A stretch of 64,000 bases of DNA from NCBI GenBank assembly GCA_914767715.1, contig OU612066.1, forward strand, positions 6,143,001 through 6,207,000, written 5' to 3'. The notes below the pieces were generated by a model. That model saw only the letters and a program-made list of their open reading frames with translations. It was not told the origin of the DNA and did no database searches. Positions 29,101 to 51,000 of this stretch are shown piece by piece. Numbering within the stretch: the stretch's first letter is position 1; every line of letters begins with the position of its first letter. The stretch is from Membranipora membranacea. Lineage: Eukaryota; Bryozoa; Gymnolaemata; Cheilostomatida; Membraniporidae. The position numbers and the translations under genes are program-made.

Positions 29101-30891
29101 GACTTTGCACTGTAGCATAAGGGCAATCGTTGTCAAAAGCCCTTCCTGACATCACTGTTCATATGAAAGCCATGACTTACCTGTTGAACTACACTTCGTT
29201 TCATACACTTGTTAATATAATATGAATGACAAAAAAAGAAATATTGAAACCTATTGGCTAGTGTTTACACGTGATTTATTACAGCATGCTTAGAGAAGAA
29301 CGTTGAGTATGACATAGGAGCCAGCATATTGCTACATACAACTCTAGGGCAGGAGGACACCAAAAACATAGATAACTTTAATTGGTAAGTGCCTATAACT
29401 CCCTCATGGTAACTCACTTCAGATGTTGAAGGTAATAAAGAGTTGTGGACACTTCTCTTTCCGAAGGATAATGAAGAAGATCAACCAATGTTTATCTACG
29501 GATGGATGCAACGAGTTAGAGTCTCTAACTCCTTGCATCCATGCTCATCGGCATACTGTCACCCAATTCATTGTTACAAAAGTTTGAGCACACACTCAAC
29601 TCTACCCAATGCACATTGTCGTTGTAATTGGTTGGGTCTCATCAAACCTAACCAGCCAGAGCTTATACATTGATACAGCAAATAACACAACGTGTGATAC
29701 ATCTATCTAGGTATCGGAATGGTGAGAGAGTTGAAGAGACATTTGGTAGATTTGTACTGACGAGGAACAGTTCACTGTATATAATAGGGGCCCGCACTGA
29801 GGACGAGGCTACCTGGGAGTTAAGGGATGACTCATCAGTTAGCGGTGTGGGCGGAGCTTCTAGTGGTATATGTATGGTTACCTATAATCTCAAAATGTCA
29901 GGTGATTATATACATCGTAACCACTGTTATACAACCACGGTTACAACTGTTTCACTGTTTACATTGTGATATGTACTGTTATTGTGATTATATGAACTTG
30001 AGGTGGTAACAACCTGCTTTGTATAGTGACCTTACTACAACTATGACACAAACTTTCTCAACATGAGATAAGAATGAGCCGATTTGTGTCCCAACCGATA
30101 CATAGATCCACAGCCTACTCGCGTTCTATTCTTTCATTATATGAGAGGTTCTGTTGTGATTGCAAACTGGTTAATGATTCCGACTCAATTTTTAGAGTGT
30201 GAAAGTGATGTAGAGAAGTGCCTGTATGACAAGAAATTAGCCGACTGGCACACACAGCATGAGAGCTGGCAGGAACAGATGTATGACTGGCACAACAACA
30301 TGAGATTGGTAAGCCCCAAACGGTTCTATTATTATCAAGAATTGTGAGGATTAAACACATGAAGGGAAAACCAATTGTTGACTCGTTCAAGAAATACAAT
30401 GTTGTCCACCTTTGAAGTCACAATATGAAATGGTTTTCTAAGCAATTCATATTATAAACAAAAGACAAGCCAACTTTAAACCTGACATATTCCAAAGTAG
30501 CACATAATACGACTTTATGGAATTCAACACTTTAGGGAAACCAGAAATAATAAAAAAGCAATTGATCAGAGTCAATTTGCATTATAGGAAAGTTGTATAA
30601 TGGGCAGTTTGCTTTGTTGGAAAGCTACATCATTATCATTAATCTGGGGAAGTTTCATTATGGGAAAAGCTGTATTCGGGAAAGCTTCATTCTGGAAAAG
30701 CTGCGTCATGGGAAAGTTGCTTAATGGAAAAGATATATTATGGGAACTTGCAATCATGCCCCAGTGTTACATCTAAAGTGGATGGGGAAAATGAATGTTA
30801 TTGTCCATTACAGAGTGGTTGTGAAGTACAGCATACTGATGATGCAGGTATTGAGCCGACACCAGCAGACAATACTCCAGCTGAAGTGTGA
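14177..30891 (+). CDS. Secreted semaphorin (signal peptide, long sema domain, PSI, Ig-like)
   Basis: Coding exons: 14177-14282, 15566-15656, 16902-17066, 17812-17956, 18420-18600, 19072-19307, 19850-20144, 20508-20624, 20899-21082, 21315-21495, 23904-24168, 24508-24726, 25141-25195, 25469-25673, 26058-26211, 26494-26625, 28021-28181, 28534-28682, 28945-28982, 29285-29384, 29711-29901, 30106-30308, 30814-30891. All phases close, giving 1216 residues. Residues 1 to about 25 form a signal peptide. Sema signatures are FIGARNSIYKISL, IYFFFREVGFE, RVGRVCK, FLKSRLTCSV, DMIYGLF and SAVCQFTMDDI. A PSI domain at about 985-1013 has CGNYLHCSTCARDPHCGW. An Ig-like domain follows, with a Trp in FNWYRNG and a Cys near SGICMV. 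No membrane segment follows, so it should be secreted; animal semaphorins signal through plexins. The sema region spans about 900 residues, against roughly 500 in typical members. The start could also be the in-frame Met at 14183. Confidence 0.88.
16585..16649. repeat. Hairpin element with TAGCCAATGTG terminus (1 of 3)
   Basis: TAGCCAATGTGTTGG at the left end pairs with the right end of the element. It lies in semaphorin intron 2. The same terminus recurs in the next two introns. Confidence 0.7.
17485..17571. repeat. Hairpin element with TAGCCAATGTG terminus (2 of 3)
   Basis: TAGCCAATGTGC at the left pairs with GCACATTTGCTA at the right, and the pairing continues through the inner GATTGGCTG / CAGCCAATC stretch. 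It lies in semaphorin intron 3. Confidence 0.7.
18143..18188. repeat. Hairpin element with TAGCCAATGTG terminus (3 of 3)
   Basis: TAGCCAATGTGATGG pairs with CCATCACGTTGGCTA with one mismatch. It lies in semaphorin intron 4. Confidence 0.7.
19465..19730. repeat. Imperfect inverted-repeat element in semaphorin intron 6
   Basis: CGTTTTGCACATGCGCA at 19465-19481 is the reverse complement of 19714-19730 except for two mismatches. This is the size and structure of a short non-autonomous element. Confidence 0.5.
21600..22630. repeat. Large foldback element of about 1 kb in semaphorin intron 10
   Basis: The left arm (about 21613-21890) and right arm (about 22190-22620) are long, diverged reverse complements. 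Matched landmarks are CTAATTTGAGCCTCTATTCGG with CCGAATAGAGGGTCAAATTAG, GGTTAAAAGTACCAAACTGG, and CCTAAACAGGAC with GTCTAGG. The right arm carries extra sequence. No transposase frame is seen; a 71-codon open frame at 22155-22370 lies within it. Confidence 0.75.
23206..23311. repeat. 106-bp hairpin element in semaphorin intron 10
   Basis: The arms at 23206-23248 and 23270-23311 pair with few mismatches. Shared cores are GATCCATTTGCC and GAGTTGCTCCCCC. It is MITE-like. Confidence 0.75.
25780..25990 (+). repeat. tRNA-derived SINE-like element, copy 1
   Basis: GGTGGCTCAGTTTGTAAGAG resembles a tRNA A box, and ATGGGTTTGGATCTC, about 35 nt later, resembles a B box. The downstream body (TTGACTACTGGGGCTTGGTT) is shared with the element at about 55100. 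It lies in semaphorin intron 14. No clean acceptor stem is seen, so this is not a tRNA gene. Confidence 0.6.
27176..27788. mobile_element. Non-autonomous DNA transposon of about 0.6 kb with TIRs
   Basis: The left end from 27176 (AAGCTGCGTTTACATTGTCA onward) pairs over about 50 bp with the right end at about 27737-27788 (TGACAATGTAAACGCAGCTT). Internally an ATTACTATCAATC-type microsatellite lies at about 27350-27450. No transposase frame is visible, so it is non-autonomous. The family cannot be assigned with confidence. It lies in semaphorin intron 16. Confidence 0.78.
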
Positions 30892-31686
30892 TATTCTTAC
30901 ACAACAAAGTGCTATGAGTACGCACGTGGAGGATAAGATGGAATACCGAGCTGAGCGAAGAAGTTATATAAGCATAATCTGCATGAACATAAGAGTGATG
31001 TGCAATATGTTATTGTTGAAGCTTTACAAGCAGCCAATTTTACACTGCAATTATCGATTAAAACCTAGTTTACAAAGTTCTTTTATTCGTATACACAGAG
31101 CCAACCATGCATATTTACAGAATTTATCTTTTTTTGTTAATTGTTGGCTCCTTGACCAAGTCTCAACGTATTGTGCCACAGCTGTTTATACACTACATGA
31201 AGAACAGCAAGTCATATTTTATATTTTGCAAGGTTTTTCTTCATTTAAACTGGTCAGTTTGAATCTTGTTTTATTGTTTTTTTATATCATGTACATATTT
31301 ATAATTATACTACAACAGATATTTTTGTGCCAAACAGGCTTGCACTTTAAAGACTGGGACAGAAAAAAAAGTGAAATTTCATAACATATGAAAAAAGAAT
31401 CATGTTAATCAAAACTGGCCACTTGACGGCAGAGAAATGAGACTGGGAATCTAATATGGAAGAATTAAATCCAATCCATATATGCTATAAGAGACACAAA
31501 TTTGAGAGTGCGAACATACAACATACACTTAGCTACAACAGTGTGATAAAAGATTTGTATTGTGTTTCCGGGCACAATGAATATCTATAGTATCTGGTGT
31601 TACTATATAGAACATGGTAAATGTCTAACATGTGACTTGGCTGTTGTCCCTAACCAGAATAGTGCCTTCAATTATTTTCTAGTGTC
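30892..31686. other. Convergent 3' flanks of semaphorin and ZFR
   Basis: This 0.8 kb lies between two stop codons on opposite strands. It should hold both 3' UTRs. A 214-codon plus-strand open frame covering the last semaphorin exon (30740-31384) continues in a different frame and has no recognisable motif. On the minus strand TTTATT near 31269 could be a distant ZFR polyadenylation signal. Confidence 0.5.
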
Positions 31687-42452
<10,766 letters not shown>

Positions 42453-45214
42453 GTCATCAAGACCAATCTCCAGATATTTCACCCCACTTTATTATTGAAT
42501 GAAACAAAGTTGTTCACTTTTTAATTAAAATTCAATCTGTCTCACCAGTTTACTTGCCATGGGAAGTTTCGGAATACACCGTACAATTTTGGAGAATCAC
42601 GGATAGAGATTCTGTCCAATGGCAAGCCACAGCACATGGCAGGATGTTTACACTTTTTGTTCAGGAACTCAGTCCATTCCATGTGTAGTTTTTGTTTGTG
42701 TTGTGAGTGTTGATTTCCATACTAGCACTCTTCAATTTCACCTTGCATACCACCAACACCAGAGAAATCATCTGCTGTTGTGAACACCAAAGCCAAGAGG
42801 ATACTGACATCTACCCATTAATTGGTAAGGAAGTTTTATTTGATGGTTGATTCAATGATTGGTTGACTTTGATTTTAGAGGTGTCTTCTTTCTGTTCTTT
42901 CTTCTATCTATCTATATGTAGGGCTAGGTGTATGTATGTATTATTGTGTATGTATGTAATGTATTTTTATTGGAATGTGAATTATCAGTTCAGTTTAATT
43001 GCTCATCATTTGAGTCTATCAAGGTGTGTTTTGCATGTATGATATAATTGATAAATTGACTAGGCTTGTCCAATTTTGGCCATAATAAATAATATATATA
43101 TTATATGATGGTGATTCCAGCATGCTGTATGGAGGCAGGTATGAGGATGTATCCTTGTATGTGCCTCCAGTAGCAGAATTAGCCCCTTGGGGCGCAAGCC
43201 TGTAGTTTGCCTATGTCCAGTATGGGTGGTTAATACTGGAAATATATATGCGAAATAATGAGTTCAAGGCCCATGGTCCACAATTGCACTTCTGCACAGC
43301 AATAAATAAAAAGCTCACTGTGACAGCATACAAACTTGAGACAGGGAATATGTCTGATTAGATGGGTGGCCCATGTAGCCTGTGACCATCTGGTTGAATA
43401 TTCTGTTAGTTAGTTAGATACTGACAGTTTCAAACCTGAGATTACTATATTGGTTTTGAGGAATGAATAGGGCCAGCTATAAACACCAAAATGTAACAGT
43501 GAACAATGCTTTAATCCCTAATAAATATTCTTTTTACTCTAAAATATCAAAGAAATGTGAAACAAACCTATTTGTTTGTTCGTCTGTTTAATTTCCTGTT
43601 TTTCACCGAGGAATGTTAAAAACCCAACTGCTATATAGCTCAGCAGAGGTTTCCCAAATCTTCTGACTGAGATTAGCTACTATTCAGAATTCTATTTGGC
43701 CATATCCTAGGTAGCGCAACATGATCAACAACTAGGCCACGGAAAATTAATTGAGCGATTTGAACTGTTTGAGTACTAACCCGCATCAGTTTCACTGGTG
43801 GTGGTGTATTGGTAATTTTGTGGCTGATTTTATGCTTTGCATTCTTTACACCAACTCCCACTTTGTAATCTAGAACATGTTCATTGGTGTGCCCGGGGAG
43901 GGGGGGGGGTTGAAAATCTGGGTAGGCTCAGACTAAAGTGTGTAGGGGATAAAGGATGGTGACATTCTTTTATTAATAGCATTTTAAAATCTTGTTTACT
44001 CAACTCAAGTTTATTTTTTGAATTCCTCACCCCTCACTATATGTTTGACTTTTGGAATTTTTCTGTTCGCTCACTTAAAATTTTGCTCAGGTTTCCCATC
44101 ATTAGTATAAATAGCAGTATGACCACACAAACAAATTTCATCAGAGCTCAAAATACAATTTTGTGGTTGAATCATAGTAAGTAACATTGCATCTTTTAGG
44201 GAAATAGATGAATCAACTTAGGACTTTCTCCTGTGTCACTGCTGTGTTAAGCATTGGCATTCATATCAATTCTTATCTTTCAGAATGGCTTATCATGATA
44301 TACGATCACAAACACACAATGGTATTTACTTAACTTTTTGAAATTCAAAACTCTGCCCCTGGATAAGAAGTAAAAACCAAATTGCGTCACGACTTTTGAA
44401 AAAGCTAAATTATTTGTCAATTGATTTAAGTATTTTCATAGTGAAATGTCAAATCGTGGATCTGTTGAGACTTGAGAGCTTACCTAAACATTTTATGACA
44501 ATGAAAGCATTGCATTCCTACATCTGATATGGCCTTCAATCTCCATCACTTTAAATCTTAACTCATAGCTTCAACTAGTATGACCACCATCATGGTGATC
44601 CTTAATTTTGCCATCATTGCCAGCCAGTCGAATTCATTTGGCTTATTACAATACGTTTCCGCTGCAAGTTGCAACTCGACAGCCAAAGATAATGAAGTTT
44701 TTATATATTCATCCAGCATCCTGTCTGTAAGATAAACATAAAATCACCTTGTAAACAGTCAGCTCATTATCATACAAGGCGTCATACATACCTGTATACT
44801 TACCTGTGCAGAACAGTAATCTGTGGAATGTCTCTACCGGTTTTGTAATAAACAACCTGGTGATTGTATGTCCAGGTTCCTTCCTACAAAAGTATCTGAA
44901 ATCCTTTGGTATTAATTTCAGTGGGTAACTATGATTTTCTGCCTGGCGTGTGCTATGCATATGGATGTGGGTACACAATCTTATGGTTATGGATCACCTA
45001 GCTTGTCAAGTCAGGCTATGGTCCATGACTGCGTATATTATTGTATCTTATTTCGATTATGTGGTGAAGTTTCTTGGTCTGCAGGCTTGAGATGCAATAT
45101 CGCTAATCTGTATCACTATGGTTCCATGCTTCGATTTTGTGGTTCACTCCAATTTCGAATGGTTAGAATCCAGTGGATTCTAACCATTCCCATGATGGGA
45201 AAAACATGAAAAGA

Positions 45215-45315
45215 ATCTGCCGCGGCCCCGGGACCTGAACCTCAGCATCCCAACCCCAGCCTCCGGTGTGTAATACATTTGAAGGCATTGTGTGCAAGCT
45301 CGCTAACCATTCAGC
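45215..45315 (-). repeat. tRNA-derived (type II-like) SINE fragment
   Basis: On the minus strand GTGGCTGAATGGTTAGCGAG resembles the A box of a Leu/Ser-type tRNA, and GGTTCAGGTCCC the B box. The long middle section and lack of a matching 3' acceptor stem argue for a tRNA-derived repeat or decayed tRNA rather than a functional tRNA. Confidence 0.5.
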
Positions 45316-46409
45316 CACTTAGGAATTTGGTCCAATAAACACGGTATGGATATTCACCTCCAAAAAGTCATTCGTCACAATCGGAATTTGACTTTAATGC
45401 CGTTTCCATCGGGTGATTACTCCCGAAATCCTTACAAAATCGCACATGGAACCATTGTGATTGAATCAAGGAGTAAGCTGAGAGTTCTCACTTCATATGT
45501 CGATAAAGACAGTAGCTGTAGTCAGCATAAGCTAAAGCAATGAACCGTCTGCAGGCAGATAAGACAGATCAGAGTATCATTATTTGATACTAAATTCCTA
45601 TTATAAGCTAATATGTGTGACTAATTAGACCTCTCCCATCTTCACATCATAATGATATCCTTACTCTGTGATGATATGTTTGTTTACTAGACAATTATCT
45701 TGATTACACCTATCTTTTGGCTCGAGCAGCGAGGTGCAATATTTACTCAGGGAAGTTTATTTGCTGTGTTTTTCAAGGGATTTCATGATTTGCAAATTCT
45801 AGCATGTTTGTGAGATCACTGCTGCAATCACAACAAAAAATGCAGCACCCTGGGGTATCTGGGTAATGCATGGGAAGTGCATCAATTTCCTTCCGTTGGA
45901 AATTTGTCCACATATCAGGTTGTGAAAGGCGAGTAGGGTGCAGCATGTGCCCTACAAAGCCCCGGACCACTGCTCCAGGTCTGAGCGTTATCTAAACTGG
46001 TTTTGTCTGGCTTCATACAGTGATATCAACTGGTCAGTTTTTGGACATAGAATGTGTTTGTAACTTTATAGCCATCCATAGTGGATAGATGGAATGAGAT
46101 AACATTCCCTACACTCCTACAGGTCAGCTATGGAGTCGATGTCATGTTGATGTAAAATGAATCTATGAGTTGTTGGGAACATCGTATACAATGACATCAG
46201 TAATCAGGGAGGTCACAGAGTAAGGATACTCTGTGATCATACATTTAGTCTATGCTCTGTGCTTAGTTATACTCTACCTACACAGTAGTCATGACTGTCT
46301 CTCACAAATCAGCTGATCGTGTGAATGCGTCTGATGCCTCATTAGATAGTCATTTAATTACTCATCTCATCTGTTTCTTACATTCCTGTGCCATTGTATG
46401 TGTTTACAG

Positions 46410-46547
46410 AACAACGATCACCAGCAAGTCATGAAACTGTATTACTGAAAAACCAACAGACTGAAAGCTGAAAGTGGTGGTAAAAATTTTGTGATCTTGT
46501 GCAGAGAGGCTCCAGTGCTTGAGGGTTTATCAGAAGACTACCACAAG
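46410..46547 (+). other. Candidate 5' UTR exon of the MYORG-like gene
   Basis: It is bounded by TTTACAG before 46410 and CCACAAG followed by GTAAGG at 46547. A second acceptor (TTGTGCAG) lies at 46497-46504. No in-frame start codon connects to the next exon, so it is placed only as possible untranslated sequence. Confidence 0.3.
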
Positions 46548-48049
46548 GTAAGGACTTAGGATCCTTGAGTCATATTATGATCATATCTGATGATGATCTT
46601 GCTGGTTTAGGCCTTCTGTTCATGCTTATGTTGCTACAAGCCATGTCCGATAATGACTTGAGTGGGTTACTAATGTTGTTTATCAGACTGCAGCTTGCTA
46701 CCTTAGGCTCCTTGAGAGGCTGTGAGTACATCTTACTGCTGGGCGTTGCCTTAGAGTCATAGGCCACTTGTCACATGATACACCCTGCGAATACTCCAGC
46801 TGGTATTACAGCGCCCATATATATAAGATGTTTTTGTCTGGTGTTTGGTAAAATGTTGTTTTTTACCTCTGACTACTAGATTGTAACAATGGTTAGGTAA
46901 GTAAAACAATGTTGTGTAATTATTTTGTGATAGTTTTGTCAATTTTATCTGCTAGACAATGCGTCGCTGATGTCATAGAAAGGTAAGACCATGAACATGT
47001 GTTTTGTCTATCGGTTAGACAAACAAGTAGAGGTGAGCTTCATGAAGTGAATAGCAGCCTCACATCTTGTTTCATAATTTAGATACCTTGTGGATGTCTG
47101 TTGTAGATATTAATGCCATGTGCTTCGCTCACAGACATGGATATGCTCACATATTGTCTGTTTCTTTAGATATACAAGTATCTATAGTATGGAGACCTCA
47201 TGTTTACAGGCTATCATAAATTTGAAATGTCAAATATCAGTTAAGACCTCCTAGTACCTATATGCCTGACAAGTATGGTCAATTGTGTTCCTCTTGTTGT
47301 TACAAAATTTGAGCCAGCAATGTGCCTCGGCTGGGTGCCGTCAGCTGGGGGGGGGGGGCAAGAGTCTGGGGAGTGCTCAGACTAGCAATGTGGTGGTGGT
47401 AGTCTGGGTCTGTAGCACTTGGAAAAAGCCCTGTCCAAATTTGGCACAAAATCTGAATTAAACAATGTATAGTCATTAACCATTGCATGTGTTACCTGCA
47501 CAGTACACTTAACTATACACACAAGAGGTTAATGATCTCCTAGAACAAAGAAAACACCTGATATTTCTTGTAACAAGGATGTTAATTGATCAAAACCTTG
47601 TGAATTAGTTTGCATAATAATAGTTAATCCTTTACTCAACCAGATTAATTCATAAACACCCAATCAGAACAGCTAAACAAAGAATAATATTGTAGGGACA
47701 AAACTGAAGGTACAAAAAATAAATATTGAATTATGATGGTATCCCATTTAAGCGGTGATGTGACGTTCAAAGTACTACTTTTCAAAGTTCAATTTTCAAG
47801 AATTTAATTAGATGGATGGATTTGGTTAGCTAGGTACTGGGCAATCTTAGAACCTTACACCTCGTTACAGGCTAGCCAAGCCAATTAGGCAAACATATTA
47901 ATGAACTACGTCATGGAGTGCAAAGAATTAACTGGTGAGAGTTAAAACATTGTTTAATTAGCTCAGTTATTGTTGAGTGTAAATTTCCATGTTTTAGTGC
48001 AAATTACCAAGCTGAAGATTGTGGTGACACTAAATCAGAAGGAGATCAG

Positions 48050-51000
48050 ATGCCCAGCAGCACAGAATACGCTGATAACACAATGTCAGCACCAGAACCA
48101 ACAGATCTGCCTAATGACTCTGCGACTGCAAAGAATGAAACTTTTGCAAACCCCAAACCAGTCATGGGCCGCAAACTGTCCAGTAAAAAGTTTCAAATAC
48201 AGTCTGTGGCCGTGAGAGATGATCCACTGTACAATCCTAATGCGAGTTCACCCTACATGCCACGCAGGAAACTGTCCAGGGAAGTTAATGTGGATGAGCT
48301 CCCACCTAGCATAGAAATACTCCCTGAAGGAGCCACCAACAAGAGAACGGAACCAGAGGTATGGGAAAGTAATCACATTATCGTCTCAGACTCATGTATT
48401 TTGGACCTTTAGCCTTTGTGGCATCTTGTTTCTCCAGACTTGGTATCTTACCCCCTATCATTGCTCACTGCGGTCCGGTCTCTGCCCAAATTTGAATCAG
48501 GGTTTTATTTGAATGTTTAAGTTGTCTAGCGTTGCCCGGTTTGCCGGTGTTGGCATTAAGTTACCAACCAAATCCCTGCCAAAAGGGAGGATTTGGTTTT
48601 TATGAGATACCAATACCAACAACACGGCAACATTAGCCTTGTCACACGGCCACTGGTTTTGGTTTTTTTGGTTTGTTTGGTGGCCTTGTATTTCTCGGAA
48701 GTCTGTATTGACTAATCTGAGAAATTGATGGGCACACAAACATAATATTTGAATGTGTTTGTGAGCCACATCAATTTCTCAGACTTGTCAAGGTCATAGT
48801 CATAAATGTTTTAAAAAGTATTCAACTTAGCCATGTTTTCACATTATTACGGCAATGCTTAGTGCAATCAGCTTATTTATATTTATTTTGAATATGATAA
48901 ATGACAAAGCTAACTTATTTGGAACAGAAAACAGAAAAAGTCAAAGCTCAAAGTGGTGTAGATTAGAGCTAAAAAAGCAGAAGACAACTACTCATACTAT
49001 ACCGAGAAATACAAGGCTACCAAACAAACCAAAAAAGCCAAAACCAGTGGCCGCCAGGCTATATTAAGGCAGCATTGGAGCAGTTAAACTAGTTTTAAAG
49101 TTGCCCGCTCTATGCGGAACAATTTCCTGGAGAAGACAACTGCTTATCATTAATGGAAAGTTTATGATGTGTTATTCAATTCATCATAATGAGTGTAATC
49201 CATTTAGCTGCTGTATCAATGCCATCTCCCAATGCAGAGAGAGATACAGTGTTATAATACAGTATGTTGCCTATAAGATAGTCAGGTATATTCATGTAAG
49301 CTATTCTGAAGCCTGAAGTAAGCTTCCCGTCCATCAAAGTCATCAGGATCGATAACTGTTAATTACGTTATATTATTAATTATAATCTAAATTGATTAGG
49401 CTTATTTGTAAGACTGAGAGTGATATGATATAAGATTATGTAAACATTGTTTGTACTGACTTGTGCACTCATTCTCTGCACATCTCTACTACTCGGCAGT
49501 GGAAGTTCTTCTTAGAGAGAGAAGTTGTAATTTTGAATATTAAATTTCTCACTTCTGATAAGTAGACTGCAGGTCTATCAGGGAGGACAGGAGATAAAAC
49601 CATCAATCATTAGCCACGCCTCGAATCTACTACAATGAAATTAAATTTTTTCATGGGTTTAGAAAAAAATTAATCATATTAGGCCAATCACTTTGACAAT
49701 CGATATACATGACTTAGGAGTATAAAGGGCTTTTCACTATTATAGCTACTCAGTTCACATTACTACACAGAGCTTTGATAGCTAAGGGTTTATTAGGATT
49801 TGTCTCTCTTGTATGGTAGGGATCAGGAGGAGAGGGGGAGTTTCAGAGCGTCGAGGATCTGCTGTCAAAACCAAGATCTGCATCAGAGGAACAGAAGTTC
49901 TTCAGTGTCGAAGATTTGTCCAGACAGACTAGCCAGGCCAAAACAACGGTATGTACTTTTATGATACACGTCATAGCATCTTATTCTAAAGCTTACCCCA
50001 GAAATGATAAGCTTGGTCTTTCCTATATTTGTCTCTAGGTTGCTACTGAAGAAATCTGCTTAAAAATAAACATAGCTGTGGTGCATTCCCAATTGAAGGA
50101 GACTGAGGTTATTCGGTTCCCAGCATTAATTTTGGGTGTCCAGACAAGATGACTAGAAGAATATTGTGGCTTTTACCAATATTATATGAGCTCTCAGTGT
50201 ATTTGCTATCTTGCTATGAGGAGTTGTCCTTGTTCTGGCCTGTGGAGTTTCGGCATTCCTTTTTGGAGGCAGGGTGCCTAGTCTCCTCTCATTTGATAAG
50301 ATAATTTTTTCTACCTCGGCGAAAGGCATTAGGCAGAACCACCGTGTTGTGGAGTTACTAAGTAAAACTATAAACAAATGCTGACGCAAAGTCTTTTATC
50401 TCACTGTTAATTAAGACATCCTGAAATTCGTCCTGTCCTGTCACTGTGTGGTCATTTGGAAAAATATACTGTGAAGTTTTTAAGTGCTGCTTCAAGAAAA
50501 ATGCTGCCTTTGTAATGTTAAGTTTCCAACGTCATTGCCATTCAAGACATGCTGTAAGCTGAGAAGATAATTATATTAGGCATTAATAATAATGGTATTA
50601 TGGCAAAGTGTGAGATTACATAAAAAGCTAAAATGATCGATTCAAACTATTGAATTATTGACAATTAATAGACATACATATGCAGCATTGTTTTTAGAAG
50701 ATAATCTACAGCTGGCTTATTCCGCTTAGCCTGTCTGTGTAATTGGGTGTGTTTTAATTTCATCTGAGCCCTTGAGGCGATAACACATAGTTCGCACCTG
50801 AATGCTGTCATCCCACTCCAGCCCCAAGGCTGCCTGAATGCTGTCGTCTAACTAAAGAGCTTTTGCTGTCTCGGTCTTTGTTCATGTGCCACATCTCTCT
50901 CTGCTGCCAAATGGATAATGTAAGTCAGTTTTTAAAGTTAGCAAGACTACGGTACGATACGGTTGGATACTTGGTATGGACTTCCCTTGAGTAGTTAATA

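Larger units (their letters stand above)
42453..48049. other. Head-to-head intergenic region ZFR / MYORG-like gene
   Basis: These 5.6 kb contain no recognised protein-coding gene. They hold a poly-G repeat (43891-43940, 47341-47390), a tRNA-like segment on the minus strand (45215-45315), and a small palindrome near 45160-45187. A candidate 5' UTR exon of the downstream gene lies at 46410-46547. A minus-strand exon-like segment around 44.5-44.9 kb is uncertain. Confidence 0.5.

Noticed and set aside
30740-31384. 214-codon plus-strand open frame with hydrophobic stretches, considered as a transmembrane tail for the semaphorin
   Set aside because: The semaphorin frame entering the exon at 30814 reaches a stop at 30889-30891. 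The open frame is in another phase and its hydrophobic part is low-complexity AT-rich sequence.
46565-46767. Paired 65-codon open frames on both strands, suspected palindrome
   Set aside because: The sequence is not self-complementary. Equal length is coincidence.
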